This document shows, piece after piece, positions 1 to 8,474 of a stretch of 64,000 nucleotides of DNA. Every line of letters starts with the position of its first letter. The stretch's first letter is position 1. A program made the position numbers and the translations under genes. The notes below the pieces were generated by a model that saw nothing but the letters and a program-made list of their open reading frames with translations, ran no database searches and had not been told where the DNA came from. Source of the DNA: JAMXLO01 sp964427005 (GTDB lineage: Bacteria; Pseudomonadota; Alphaproteobacteria; Acetobacterales; Acetobacteraceae); the NCBI GenBank assembly GCA_964427005.1, contig CAYRTL010000002.1:54461-118460 (forward strand), in the 5' to 3' direction.

Positions 1-356
1 GCCGGACCACGGTGGCCAGCCGGCTACCAAGCCTGGTGAGCACGGCGCATGCCGCGACACTGACAGTGCAGCCCGTGCGGCCAGCCTCGCGGAATAATGC
101 GGGCGTCTGGTCAATCCAGGTGGGCACCTTCGGCAGTGAAAAGGCCGCGCGCGAAGCAGCGGCAAATGCCCGCCGTGCAGCCGATGCCGGGGACGTGCGC
201 ATCGAACCCACCAGCCAGCATGGCCGGACCATCTGGCGGGCGCAGGTGACCGGACTGAACGCTTCGGAGGCGCAGGGGGCCTGTTCCGCTCTGACGCACC
301 GCCGGATGGCATGTATGGTGCTGCGGCCAGATCAGCGGCAGGTCGCGAGCCGGTAG
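1..356 (+). CDS. SPOR-domain protein, C-terminal fragment (possibly a D-Ala-D-Ala carboxypeptidase)
   Basis: The reading frame is open from the window edge to TAG at 354-356, so only the C-terminus is present. The last ~80 residues form a SPOR domain (WSIQVGTFGSEKAAREAA near its start, ending in a CMVLRP strand). SPOR domains bind denuded septal peptidoglycan in the periplasm. In Rhodospirillales this tail is often carried by D-alanyl-D-alanine carboxypeptidases, but no catalytic domain is visible here, so that identity is an inference. It is convergent with rpiA, with 5 bases between the stops. Confidence 0.75.
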   Translation, partial: RTTVASRLPSLVSTAHAATLTVQPVRPASRNNAGVWSIQVGTFGSEKAAREAAANARRAADAGDVRIEPTSQHGRTIWRAQVTGLNASEAQGACSALTHRRMACMVLRPDQRQVASR

Positions 357-361
357 CGGCG

Positions 362-1051
362 TCAGCCTTTTCTGTCGAGCCGGCGCACTCCCTCGGAGCC
401 CGCCACCAGCGCCATCTTGGCCATGCTGATGAACAGGCCCGTTTCTACCACGCCGATCGTCTGACCGATTGCCAGGTCCAGCGCCGCGGGATCGGGTATT
501 GGACCGAAGCGGCAATCCAGGATCCGATTGCCGCCGTCTGTGCAGAACAGTTGCCCATTGGAGTCCGGCCGCGCCACGGGCTCGGTGCCAAGCTCACGTA
601 ACCGGTCCGCCGTCGTCTCCCAACCGAATGGCACCACCTCGATCGGGACTGGTGCGGTGCCGCCGAGGCGATCGACGAGCTTTCGGCTGTCCGCGACGAT
701 AATCAGCTGGTCAGAGGCTGCGGCAACGATTTTCTCCCGCAGCAGCGCGCCACCGAGGCCCTTGATCAGGTTCAGCGAGCCCAGCTCGATTTCGTCGGCG
801 CCATCAATGGTCAGGTCGATCCTGCGGTGCTCAGCGAACGTGGTGAGGGGAATGCCGCCGCGGCGCGCCTGTTCGGCACTGCGTTCGGAGGTAGGAATGG
901 CGCGAATGCGCAGCCCATCACGCACCCGACGGATCAATGCTTCGATCGCGAAGTATGCCGTCGAGCCGGTGCCGAGACCGACGATCATCCCGTCCTCGAC
1001 CATGGCAGCCGCGGTTTCCGCAGCCTCTCGCTTCTGGTCGTCGCGATCCAT
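362..1051 (-). CDS. rpiA: Ribose-5-phosphate isomerase A
   Basis: Interconverts ribose 5-phosphate and ribulose 5-phosphate in the cytosolic pentose phosphate pathway. At 229 residues it is a normal length for RpiA. The phosphate-binding GLGTGST is at residues 25-31, the catalytic DGADE at 83-87, and KGLGGALLREK at 97-107 contains the active-site Lys and Glu. The start ATG overlaps the stop of the upstream M19 dipeptidase by one base (TGATG), so the two genes are probably translationally coupled and co-transcribed from the map-facing promoter region. Assignment is secure. Confidence 0.97.
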   Translation of the reverse strand: MDRDDQKREAAETAAAMVEDGMIVGLGTGSTAYFAIEALIRRVRDGLRIRAIPTSERSAEQARRGGIPLTTFAEHRRIDLTIDGADEIELGSLNLIKGLGGALLREKIVAAASDQLIIVADSRKLVDRLGGTAPVPIEVVPFGWETTADRLRELGTEPVARPDSNGQLFCTDGGNRILDCRFGPIPDPAALDLAIGQTIGVVETGLFISMAKMALVAGSEGVRRLDRKG

Positions 1052-2043
1052 CAGTCACGCACCGCGCGGAACACCCGCAGCCAATTGTCGGCGCAGACCT
1101 TCGCCACCTCAGCCTCCGTCATGCCTCGGCTCCGCAACGCATGGGCGATCTCTTCGTGGCGGGAAAAGTCCGGCATTTCGCTCTTCGCTATACCGGCAGG
1201 CAGGTCGGTCCCTATTCCGACGTGATCCACGCCAACGGAGTCGATCAGGCGGAACAGATGGCGGATCATGCCGGGCAGCTTCTCCTGCCAGAGCACGGCG
1301 ATCCACGCGCCGATCACGCCGCCTGTTTCCACCACCATGCGCGCGTACTCGGGGCTGATATAACGCGGGTGATCACCGTCCGGATGGCCCGGCTCCTTCA
1401 GGTTGGCGTGGGTGCAAACTATCGGCTTGGTGGCGTGCTTGACCACGCCGGCGACGGTCGCCTCCGAGCAATGCGCCACGTCAACGATGATGCCGAGTTG
1501 GTTCATTCGGCGGACCGCATCGGCGCCGAACGGCGTCAAACCGCCATGCACGGGTGGCGCCGTCTGGATGTCACCAGTCTCATTGACGAGGTAATGCGTG
1601 AGCTGGATGGAGCGCACGCCGCGTGCCTCGAGCGCGTCAAGCCGGCCGAGGTCGCCTTCCAGAAAGTCGCAGCCCTCGACTGCCAGAACGAGTGCCGGGT
1701 CGCCCGCGCGGATATCCGCAGGTTCGCGCGCGATCCGGGTGCCGGCTGCCTCGTAGGTGCCGAGATACTCATCCACGCAGGCGAGGCATTCGCCAGGCTG
1801 CGGATCCCGCACCTTCTCCAGCCGCTTTGTCTCCGGATTCCGGCGGATCATCGGCAAGTCGGCAATGGCGGAAACCACGGCCGCCGCGACGCCGCCCGGC
1901 TTCATGGTAGCGAGCACCGCGCGGTCCACTGGACCCGTGCGGTTTGGCCTTCCTGCGTGCGTATGCATGTCGATGATCATCGCGGGCAGGCAATAGCCGT
2001 TCCGGCTGGTTCTGGCCACTGCATTGGCCTTGCGCCAGGGCAT
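1051..2043 (-). CDS. Membrane dipeptidase family (peptidase M19)
   Basis: A binuclear-zinc amidohydrolase of the renal dipeptidase family, about 330 residues. Visible metal-site elements in order are DMHTHAG, AVEGCDF (bridging Glu), DVAHCSE, THANLK and GIGTDLP. The first motif is His-x-His where most M19 enzymes have His-x-Asp. I chose ATG 2043 (MPWRKANAV). ATG 2055 and ATG 1980 (MIIDMHTHAG) are in frame and 1980 is a real alternative, since none has a strong ribosome binding site. The frame continues open far upstream, but that part is antisense to map and is not coding. The substrate is unknown; D/L-dipeptides or N-acyl amino acids are possible. It is coupled to rpiA and divergent from map. 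Confidence 0.88.
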   Translation of the reverse strand: MPWRKANAVARTSRNGYCLPAMIIDMHTHAGRPNRTGPVDRAVLATMKPGGVAAAVVSAIADLPMIRRNPETKRLEKVRDPQPGECLACVDEYLGTYEAAGTRIAREPADIRAGDPALVLAVEGCDFLEGDLGRLDALEARGVRSIQLTHYLVNETGDIQTAPPVHGGLTPFGADAVRRMNQLGIIVDVAHCSEATVAGVVKHATKPIVCTHANLKEPGHPDGDHPRYISPEYARMVVETGGVIGAWIAVLWQEKLPGMIRHLFRLIDSVGVDHVGIGTDLPAGIAKSEMPDFSRHEEIAHALRSRGMTEAEVAKVCADNWLRVFRAVRD

Positions 2044-2100
2044 CGGGTTGCGCATCTTTGCAGGATACCGAGCGGTATCGATACGGAGAACCAGGGCAAG

Positions 2101-2907
2101 ATGGACGGCGGGGCCGACGCAAGACGCATCACGATCCATGCGCCTGAGGACTTCGCCGGGATGCGCGCGGCCGGCCGTCTGGCGGCCGAGGCCCTGGACA
2201 TGATCACCCAGCATGTCCGGCCGGGGGTTTCGACGGGAACGCTCGACGCGCTGTGCCACGAGTTCATCACGGCGCATGGCGCCGTGCCGGCGCCGCTGAA
2301 TTATCGCGGCTACCCGAAATCGATCTGCACCTCGATCAACCATGTTGTCTGCCATGGCATCCCGGGTGACCGGAAGCTGGAGAACGGCGACATCCTGAAC
2401 ATTGACGTGACCGTGATCCTGGACGGTTGGCACGGCGATTCCTCGCGCATGTATGTCGCCGGCACCGCCTCGACCCGCGCGCGCAATCTGATCGACGTGA
2501 CCTACGAGGCCATGATGCGCGGCGTGCGTGCCGTGAAGCCCGGTGTGACGCTCGGAGACATCGGCCACGTGATCCAGAATTACGTGGAAAGCCAGCGGTT
2601 CAGCGTGGTGCGTGACTTTTGCGGGCACGGCATCGGGCGGCGCTTTCACGAGCCGCCGAACGTGCTGCATTTCGGCAAGCCAGGTGAGGGGCCGGTGCTG
2701 CGGCCCGGGATGTTCTTCACCATCGAGCCGATGGTGAATGCCGGCCGTCCTGAGGTGAAGGTGCTGGACGATGGCTGGACCGCCGTCACGCGCGACCGCA
2801 GCCTATCCGCTCAGTTCGAGCACATGATCGGCGTCACCGACACAGGCTGCGAGATCTTCACACTTTCGCCTGCCGGACTGAACAAGCCGCCTTACAACCT
2901 GACCTGA
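2101..2907 (+). CDS. map: Methionine aminopeptidase, type I
   Basis: Removes the N-terminal Met from nascent proteins. At 268 residues it has the usual type I length without extra domains. All five metal ligands are visible: Asp in NIDVT, Asp in GDSSRMY, His in CGHGIG, Glu in FFTIEPM and Glu in AQFEHM. The substrate-side His in HVVCHG is also present. ATG 2101 lies behind a GGAG stretch. The open frame upstream of it overlaps the oppositely transcribed dipeptidase and is not part of the protein. A flavin-dependent oxidoreductase follows after 10 bases, probably in the same transcript. Confidence 0.96.
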   Translation: MDGGADARRITIHAPEDFAGMRAAGRLAAEALDMITQHVRPGVSTGTLDALCHEFITAHGAVPAPLNYRGYPKSICTSINHVVCHGIPGDRKLENGDILNIDVTVILDGWHGDSSRMYVAGTASTRARNLIDVTYEAMMRGVRAVKPGVTLGDIGHVIQNYVESQRFSVVRDFCGHGIGRRFHEPPNVLHFGKPGEGPVLRPGMFFTIEPMVNAGRPEVKVLDDGWTAVTRDRSLSAQFEHMIGVTDTGCEIFTLSPAGLNKPPYNLT

Positions 2908-2917
2908 GGTTTCCGAC

Positions 2918-3940
2918 ATGACGAAGCCTTTCCAGTTCGGCCTCGTGGTCCGCGGTCAGGCGGAGCACGGCGAGGATATTCGCCGCCGCTTCGCGGAAAC
3001 CCTGGCGATGGTGCGCCTGGCTGATCGGCTCGGTTTTGATTCGGTCACCAAGACCGCGCACTACAGCGCGCATCCGTTTCAAATGCTCCAGCTTGTGCCG
3101 ATGCTGGCCCGCTTCACGGCGGAGGCGCCGCGGCTTCGGCTCAATGCCGGCGTCGTGCTGTTGCCTCTGCTGTCGCCCCTGCACGTCGCCGAGGAGTTCG
3201 CGACGCTCGATGTCATGTCGGGTGGCAAGATCATCCTCGGCGTGGGCCTTGGTTATCGCGACGTTGAATTCAAGGCATTCGGTGTGCCCAGGACGCAGCG
3301 TGCGCGCCGTTTCGAAGCGAATCTCATAGCTATTCGGCGGTTGTGGACCGAAGAAAAGGTCACGATGAAGACCGAGTATTTTGAACTCGATGAGGCATCG
3401 TGCCTGCCCAAGCCGTTGCAGCAGCCGCATCCGCCAATCTGGGTCGGGGCAAATGCAGACCCGGCCGTGGAGCGCGCGGCGCGATTGGGTGATTGCTGGT
3501 ATATCGGGCCGGCGGTCGAAATCGCTGCCGTCGAACGGCAAATGGAGCTGTACCGTCGCGCGCTGGACGCTGCCAACAAGCCGTTCCCCGAAGAGCTGCC
3601 GATGCGGCGTGAAGTCTTCGTTGCCAAGACCAGAGAGGAGGCGATCCGCCTCTGCGCACCGTATCTTGGAGCGAAATACGCAGCCTATAACGCATGGCGC
3701 CAGGACTTGCCGTCGGACGACAGCGGTCTCGATCAGGAGTTTGCCAGCCTCATCGGTGATCGCTTCCTGATCGGCTCGCCGGACGAGGTGGCAGAGCAGG
3801 TCATTGCCATCCATCGGCGGCTCGGCGTGAATCATCTGGTGATGAGTTGCGAGTGGGCAGGCATGCCGGAAAGTCTCGCGATCGAGACGATGGAAATGAT
3901 CGCGAAGGAACTATTCCCGCGCGTGCGCCAAGGGCTGTAA
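2918..3940 (+). CDS. LLM-class flavin-dependent oxidoreductase
   Basis: A 340-residue luciferase-like monooxygenase (TIM-barrel, FMN or F420 type). Family landmarks include the N-terminal FGLVVRG strand, the central LDVMSGGKIILGVGLGYRD segment that shapes the flavin site, and HPPIWVGANADPAVERAARLGDCW. The C-terminal part has the usual GSPDEVAEQV helix. The substrate cannot be read from sequence. It starts 10 bases after map, and the stop is followed by a fragment of a palindromic repeat near 3952-3967. Family certain, function unknown. Confidence 0.87.
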   Translation: MTKPFQFGLVVRGQAEHGEDIRRRFAETLAMVRLADRLGFDSVTKTAHYSAHPFQMLQLVPMLARFTAEAPRLRLNAGVVLLPLLSPLHVAEEFATLDVMSGGKIILGVGLGYRDVEFKAFGVPRTQRARRFEANLIAIRRLWTEEKVTMKTEYFELDEASCLPKPLQQPHPPIWVGANADPAVERAARLGDCWYIGPAVEIAAVERQMELYRRALDAANKPFPEELPMRREVFVAKTREEAIRLCAPYLGAKYAAYNAWRQDLPSDDSGLDQEFASLIGDRFLIGSPDEVAEQVIAIHRRLGVNHLVMSCEWAGMPESLAIETMEMIAKELFPRVRQGL

Positions 3941-4044
3941 GTCTTCATCGTCGCCCCGCCATGACGATGGAATGCAGCACCTATGGCTCTTGCCCCGCGC
4001 TCGGGCCTGCCGCAGCGTAGTGCCGCAGACCCAGGAGGATCGCC

Positions 4045-4449
4045 ATGAATGACCAGACCATGCCCGCGATGAAGGTCGCCGTTGCGACGATGGAGAACGC
4101 CAACTATGTCGCGGGTCGCCGCGCCTTCTTCAAATACCGCGACCTTGGCGTGACCGATGCCACCAACGGCTTCATGCGGGCGCAGGTCACCTCGGCCGAA
4201 CAGGGAATGTCCAAGCCGACAGGCTGGCACGTCCATAAGTGCCAGGCCCAGTTGGTCTACATGCTCAGCGGCTGGATCGATCTCGAATTCGCCGATCGCA
4301 AGGTACGCGTCAAGGCGGGTGACTCGATCATGATCCCTGGCAATACGCCGCATAACGAGACCGGCACGTCCGACACGTTCGAGCTGCTTGAGGTCTCGAT
4401 ACCTGCCGACATGGGTACGGAACCCTGCGAGGCACCCGCCGGGCGTTAA
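4045..4449 (+). CDS. Cupin-domain protein
   Basis: A 134-residue single-domain cupin. Motif 1 is around GWHVHKCQAQLVYMLSG and motif 2 around DSIMIPGNTPHNETG, so His residues capable of binding one metal are present. It starts at ATG 4045 behind a strong AGGAGG site. Small cupins of this type are often isomerases, dioxygenases or sensory domains; nothing here decides which. It lies between the luciferase-like oxidoreductase and radC on the same strand. Confidence 0.85.
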   Translation: MNDQTMPAMKVAVATMENANYVAGRRAFFKYRDLGVTDATNGFMRAQVTSAEQGMSKPTGWHVHKCQAQLVYMLSGWIDLEFADRKVRVKAGDSIMIPGNTPHNETGTSDTFELLEVSIPADMGTEPCEAPAGR

Positions 4450-4483
4450 CCTCGGTTCAAACTGCTTCGGCCACTCTCGGGGC

Positions 4484-5233
4484 GTGCCAATAACTGGTCG
4501 CGTCCCGCGCTTTGCCGAAGCGCTCGATCTGTTTGAAGCCGCGCCGCAAGAGACCGCGGCGCGCGAGCTGGGCGTGGAAGGTCACCGGCGCCGCTTGCGC
4601 GAGCGCTTCCTGTCGGCTGGCCCCGAGGCGCTGGCAGACCATGAGATGCTGGAACTCGTGCTATTCGCGCTGCCACGACGCGACACCAAGGCGCTTGCGC
4701 GCGCGTTGCTGTCCCGCTTCGGCAGCTTCGCGAGTGTGATTGCCGCGCCCATTCAGGATCTGCTGTCGGTCGAAGGTCTCGGTGATGCAGGCGTGGCAAC
4801 ACTGAAGTCTGTGCATGCAGCCGCGCTCCGGTTGATGCGCGCCGATGTGATAGATCGGCCGGTGCTGTCCAATTGGGACACACTGATAGCGTATCTGAAT
4901 GCAGAGCTGTCGCGTGAGCGCGTCGAACAGTTCCATGTCCTGTTCCTGGACAACCGCAACCGGCTGCTGGCGGATGAGGCGCAGCAGCGCGGCACGGTGA
5001 ACCACACGCCAGTCTATCCGCGTGAGGTCGCCAAGCGTGCGCTTGAGCTGCACGCGACTGCGCTGATCCTCGTGCATAACCATCCCAGCGGCGATCCGAC
5101 GCCGTCGCGCGACGACATCGCGATGACGCAGCAGATCAAGGCAGCCACCGCGGCACTGTCGATCGTGCTCCATGACCACATCATCGTCGGCAATGGCCGA
5201 TGGCTCAGCTTCCGGCGCGAGGGGCTGTTGTAG
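4484..5233 (+). CDS. radC: RadC family JAB-domain protein
   Basis: A 249-residue protein with an N-terminal helix-hairpin-helix region (LLSVEGLGDAGVATLK) and a C-terminal JAB/MPN+ domain carrying the metal motif HNHPSGDPTPSRDD. RadC proteins are widespread; their biochemical role is unresolved, although the JAB motif predicts a metal-dependent hydrolase. I chose GTG 4484 (VPITGRVPRF) because it sits just before the conserved part and after the cupin stop. The longer frame from 4388 would overlap the cupin gene by 62 bases and adds unconserved-looking residues. Confidence 0.9.
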   Translation: MPITGRVPRFAEALDLFEAAPQETAARELGVEGHRRRLRERFLSAGPEALADHEMLELVLFALPRRDTKALARALLSRFGSFASVIAAPIQDLLSVEGLGDAGVATLKSVHAAALRLMRADVIDRPVLSNWDTLIAYLNAELSRERVEQFHVLFLDNRNRLLADEAQQRGTVNHTPVYPREVAKRALELHATALILVHNHPSGDPTPSRDDIAMTQQIKAATAALSIVLHDHIIVGNGRWLSFRREGLL

Positions 5234-5245
5234 AGCGGACTGCGC

Positions 5246-5815
5246 TCAACCGGTGACGAACGTCACGCTCAGGCCGGCCAGCATCACACCTATGGCCACA
5301 TCCAGCACGACCAGTCCCGCGGCAGCGACCATGCCGACCCCAAGTGTCAGCCTGAAAGCGAACCACTCGATCCACAGTGCCCAGCCGATTGCGAAAAGCT
5401 GCGCCACCTGATCCAGCAGTGCCGGCGCTCCCAGCAGCCCCGGGATACTGAACACCACCAGCAGCATGTACTGGACGACGTTGCACCAGTTCCACAGCGC
5501 TATGAAACGTGGCCAGCGATCGGCAAGTCCCATCGTGGCGACCAGCCGGTGCGAAAGCACCGCGAAGCCGCACCAGCCGACGCCGAACGACAGCAGGTCC
5601 AGCGCCAACACGTGCGCCGCATGCGGCGGCACACCTTCAGCAGTCCATGCTAGAAGCCGCAGACAGAGGAATGCCGGCAGACAGATCGCCGCCGCCCAGA
5701 AGCTGCGCGCCGCACCAGCCATGTCCTGTTCGACATAACGCAATCCGTCCGCGCGTCCGCGCGCCAGCAGCAGCGCGGCATGCAGTCCGGACGATACCGA
5801 TGTGGCCACGCTCAT
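5246..5815 (-). CDS. Membrane protein of unknown function (paralogue of the gene at 5812)
   Basis: A 189-residue protein with about four to five hydrophobic segments. It shares clear landmarks with the neighbouring upstream gene: ARGRADGLR near the N-terminus, RFIALWNWC mid-protein and WIEWFAFR in the second half. The upstream gene has ARGRADGIR, RFATAFNWC and WLHWFLAR at equivalent places. Its ATG overlaps the stop of that gene by four bases (ATGA), so it is the last gene of a dapD-dapE-membrane-membrane operon. I do not recognise the family. It is convergent with radC. Confidence 0.8.
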   Translation of the reverse strand: MSVATSVSSGLHAALLLARGRADGLRYVEQDMAGAARSFWAAAICLPAFLCLRLLAWTAEGVPPHAAHVLALDLLSFGVGWCGFAVLSHRLVATMGLADRWPRFIALWNWCNVVQYMLLVVFSIPGLLGAPALLDQVAQLFAIGWALWIEWFAFRLTLGVGMVAAAGLVVLDVAIGVMLAGLSVTFVTG

Positions 5816-6414
5816 TTGCCGTCCAGTCCTGTTGGATCAGTTGCCAGCAGCAGCATGCGCGGCCCAAGCACAATCAGCACCGTCGCGAGATTGACGCCCA
5901 GCACCATCAGCGCAGCCCTCCACCGAGACAGCCCCAGCCCGTGGCGCGCGAGGAACCAGTGCAGCCAAAGCCCGTAGCAGACCAACCCGAATACGACCGC
6001 CATACGCGCGACAGATCGCGGCAGCCCGAATGCCACCAGCACCCCGAGTGTCAGCAGCAGAAGGCTGCCAACCACCGGTATCACCCATTGGCACCAGTTG
6101 AACGCGGTGGCGAAGCGCAACCAGGCAGCCTGCTTGCCCCATAGCCGGGCCACCTCGAACGAGAACACCGGAGGCGCGACGAGCGCACACAGCGTCGCAA
6201 GCAAGTCTGACAACGCGCCGAGGCCGCCGCCACCCAGCAACATCAGGATTCCACCAACCAGCGGGAACGCGATCAGCGGTGCGAGGCTCGCCAGGAAGGC
6301 ATCGCGCGTACCTCCGAACTGGCGAATTCCGTCGGCGCGCCCACGCGCAAGGCGGATGACGCCGAGTACGATGCTCCCGGGTGCAGGGCGCTGACCACGT
6401 GTGTGTCCGCTCAT
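5812..6414 (-). CDS. Membrane protein of unknown function (first of a tandem pair)
   Basis: About 200 residues with roughly five hydrophobic stretches, for example PLIAFPLVGGILMLL and LTLGLGVLVAFGL-like segments. ATG 6414 overlaps the dapE stop by four bases (ATGA), and the gene in turn overlaps the next membrane gene by four bases. The ARGRADGIR, FNWC and WLHWF landmarks mark it as a diverged duplicate of its downstream neighbour. Coupling to dapE suggests a cell-envelope role, but that is only inference. Confidence 0.8.
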   Translation of the reverse strand: MSGHTRGQRPAPGSIVLGVIRLARGRADGIRQFGGTRDAFLASLAPLIAFPLVGGILMLLGGGGLGALSDLLATLCALVAPPVFSFEVARLWGKQAAWLRFATAFNWCQWVIPVVGSLLLLTLGVLVAFGLPRSVARMAVVFGLVCYGLWLHWFLARHGLGLSRWRAALMVLGVNLATVLIVLGPRMLLLATDPTGLDGK

Positions 6415-7535
6415 GCCAGGAAAGCAGTCAGGATCGCGCGATAGATGCGCGCGAGATCGCGCAACTCGGCGGCCGGCACGCGTTCGTCCGTTTGATGCAT
6501 GGTGGCGCCGACGAGCCCAAACTCTGCCACCGGGCAATACCGTGCGATAAAGCGGGCATCCGATGTGCCGCCACCGGTGTCGAGCTTCGGCTCCACACCG
6601 GAGGCTGCAACAATGGCGTTCCGGAGTTTGTCCACCAGCGGGCCGGGTTGGGTCAGGAAGGATTCGCCGCTGATTGCGATGTCGAGGTCAAACTTCTCGG
6701 CGTGCTGCGCGATGACGGCGCGCAGCCAGGCTGACAACGCCGCACCCGTGTGGTCGCTGTTGAAGCGGATGTTGAGCATCGCGCTCGCAGACGCAGGTAT
6801 GACGTTGGTTACAGAATTGCCGACATCGATGCTGGTGAATTGCAGGCTGGTTGGTTGGAACCAGTCATTTCCGGCGTCGATTGGTGCGGCGGTCAGCGCA
6901 TCGGCGATCCGAATCAGCCGGTGAACCGGATTGTCGGCGCGATGCGGGTAAGCGACGTGCCCCTGGGTGCCATGCACAGTGATCTTCGCATTGAGGCTGC
7001 CGCGGCGGCCGATCTTCACCATGTCACCGAGCGTCACTGGACAGGTCGGTTCCCCCACGATGCAGAAGTCGGGGATCTGGTCGTTTGCCTGCATCCATTC
7101 GAGCACGCGTACCGTGCCATCGACTGCGACCCCTTCCTCGTCGCCGGTGATCAGCAGGCTGATCGAACCATTGGGCGCGCCGCCGGCAAGGTGCTCGGCC
7201 GCCGCAGCAACGAATGCCGCGATGCCGCCTTTCATATCGCAGGCGCCGCGGCCATACAGGATCCCGTTGCTTACTTCACCGGCGAACGGATCGAACCGCC
7301 ACTCCGCACTGCCCACTGGCACAACATCCGTATGACCGGCGAAGCAGATGTGAGGTGATCCTGTGCCAATGCGCGCGAACAGATTTTCGATCTCACCATA
7401 TCGCAGAGGAGTGACAGCAAATCCAAGCTGCTTCAAAGCATCGGTCAGCACCGACTGCGCGCCAGCATCCGCCGGCGTGACTGACGGACAGCGAATCAGA
7501 GCCTGTGCAAGTGGCAGCGGATCGCGTAAATCCAT
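6411..7535 (-). CDS. dapE: Succinyl-diaminopimelate desuccinylase
   Basis: Hydrolyses N-succinyl-LL-diaminopimelate to LL-diaminopimelate and succinate for lysine and peptidoglycan synthesis. The 374-residue M20 metallopeptidase shows FAGHTDVVP (zinc His and Asp), GRGACDMKGG (bridging Asp), ITGDEEG (catalytic Glu pair), GEPT and the C-terminal MHQTDE His. ATG 7535 is preceded by GAGCGAGGA. The frame stays open further upstream, but that part is antisense to dapD. It lies 7 bases downstream of dapD and overlaps the next membrane gene by four bases. Confidence 0.96.
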   Translation of the reverse strand: MDLRDPLPLAQALIRCPSVTPADAGAQSVLTDALKQLGFAVTPLRYGEIENLFARIGTGSPHICFAGHTDVVPVGSAEWRFDPFAGEVSNGILYGRGACDMKGGIAAFVAAAAEHLAGGAPNGSISLLITGDEEGVAVDGTVRVLEWMQANDQIPDFCIVGEPTCPVTLGDMVKIGRRGSLNAKITVHGTQGHVAYPHRADNPVHRLIRIADALTAAPIDAGNDWFQPTSLQFTSIDVGNSVTNVIPASASAMLNIRFNSDHTGAALSAWLRAVIAQHAEKFDLDIAISGESFLTQPGPLVDKLRNAIVAASGVEPKLDTGGGTSDARFIARYCPVAEFGLVGATMHQTDERVPAAELRDLARIYRAILTAFLA

Positions 7536-7542
7536 TCCTCGC

Positions 7543-8382
7543 TCAATCGCGCAGCAATTCGTTGATTGATGTCTTGGCGCGAGTCTGCTCGTCCACCGTC
7601 TTGACGATGACCGCGCAGTACAGCGACGGGCCGGGCGAACCATCGGGCAGCGGACGCCCTGGCAGCGATCCCGGCACCACCACGGAATAGGACGGCACGC
7701 GTCCGATATAAATTTCGCCGGTGGCGCGATCCACCACCTTGGTGGAAGCGCCGATGAATACGCCCATCGACAGCACGCTCCCTCGCTCGACCACGACACC
7801 TTCGGCGACTTCCGAGCGCGCGCCGACAAAGCAGTCATCTTCGATGATGACTGGATTGGCCTGCAGCGGCTCCAGCACGCCGCCGATGCCGACGCCGCCG
7901 GACAGATGGCAATTGGCGCCGATCTGAGCGCAGCTTCCAACCGTTGCCCATGTGTCGACCATCGTGTTGCGCCCGACATACGCACCTACGTTGACGAAAC
8001 TCGGCATCAGGACCGCGCCGGGCGCAATGTAGGCGGAGCGCCGCACCACTGCACCGGGCACAGCACGAAAGCCCGCCTCGCGGAAACGGTTCTCACCCCA
8101 GCCGGCGAACTTCAATGGCACCTTGTCCCATACAGGGGCTCCGCCGGGTCCTTCCATTGCCGTCGAATCCGTCAGCCGGAACGACAGCAACACGGCCTTC
8201 TTCAACCACTGGTTCACGTGCCAACCGGATCCCGTCTGTTCCGCGACCCGTTGCTCACCGGAATCCAACAGATCGAGCGCTGCCTCCACGGCCTTTCGGG
8301 CGTCACCCCCAGTCGTAGACGACAGCGACTCGCGCCGCTCCCATAGCTCCTCAATCGGCTGTTGCAGCGCGTGCTGGCTCAT
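7543..8382 (-). CDS. dapD: Tetrahydrodipicolinate N-succinyltransferase
   Basis: Transfers succinyl from succinyl-CoA to tetrahydrodipicolinate, the step before the aminotransferase and DapE. At 279 residues it has normal length. The C-terminal two thirds show left-handed beta-helix hexapeptide repeats (APGAVLMPSFVNVGAYVG, GANCHLSGGVGIGG, EDDCFVGARSEVAEG). The N-terminal helical domain carries the usual ELWERRESL start. It is the first gene of the minus-strand operon that continues with dapE and two membrane proteins. Confidence 0.97.
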   Translation of the reverse strand: MSQHALQQPIEELWERRESLSSTTGGDARKAVEAALDLLDSGEQRVAEQTGSGWHVNQWLKKAVLLSFRLTDSTAMEGPGGAPVWDKVPLKFAGWGENRFREAGFRAVPGAVVRRSAYIAPGAVLMPSFVNVGAYVGRNTMVDTWATVGSCAQIGANCHLSGGVGIGGVLEPLQANPVIIEDDCFVGARSEVAEGVVVERGSVLSMGVFIGASTKVVDRATGEIYIGRVPSYSVVVPGSLPGRPLPDGSPGPSLYCAVIVKTVDEQTRAKTSINELLRD

Positions 8383-8474
8383 CCTGCTGGGTCCTCAATC
8401 CGTACAGCGCCGGACCATGCGCAGCGGTCCGGGACCTGTCAACGCGGCGGCACGGCAACGCTTCGTTAGCACGA

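Noticed and set aside
1051..2670. A 539-residue minus-strand frame extending the M19 dipeptidase over map
   Set aside because: The extra N-terminus is antisense to map and has no dipeptidase features; the protein fold begins near 1980-2043.
937..2907. A 656-residue plus-strand frame with map at its end
   Set aside because: Everything before 2101 is antisense to rpiA and the dipeptidase; map itself has normal length from 2101.
6411..7985. A 524-residue version of dapE
   Set aside because: The additional 150 residues are antisense-frame sequence within dapD; ATG 7535 has a ribosome binding site and gives the standard length.
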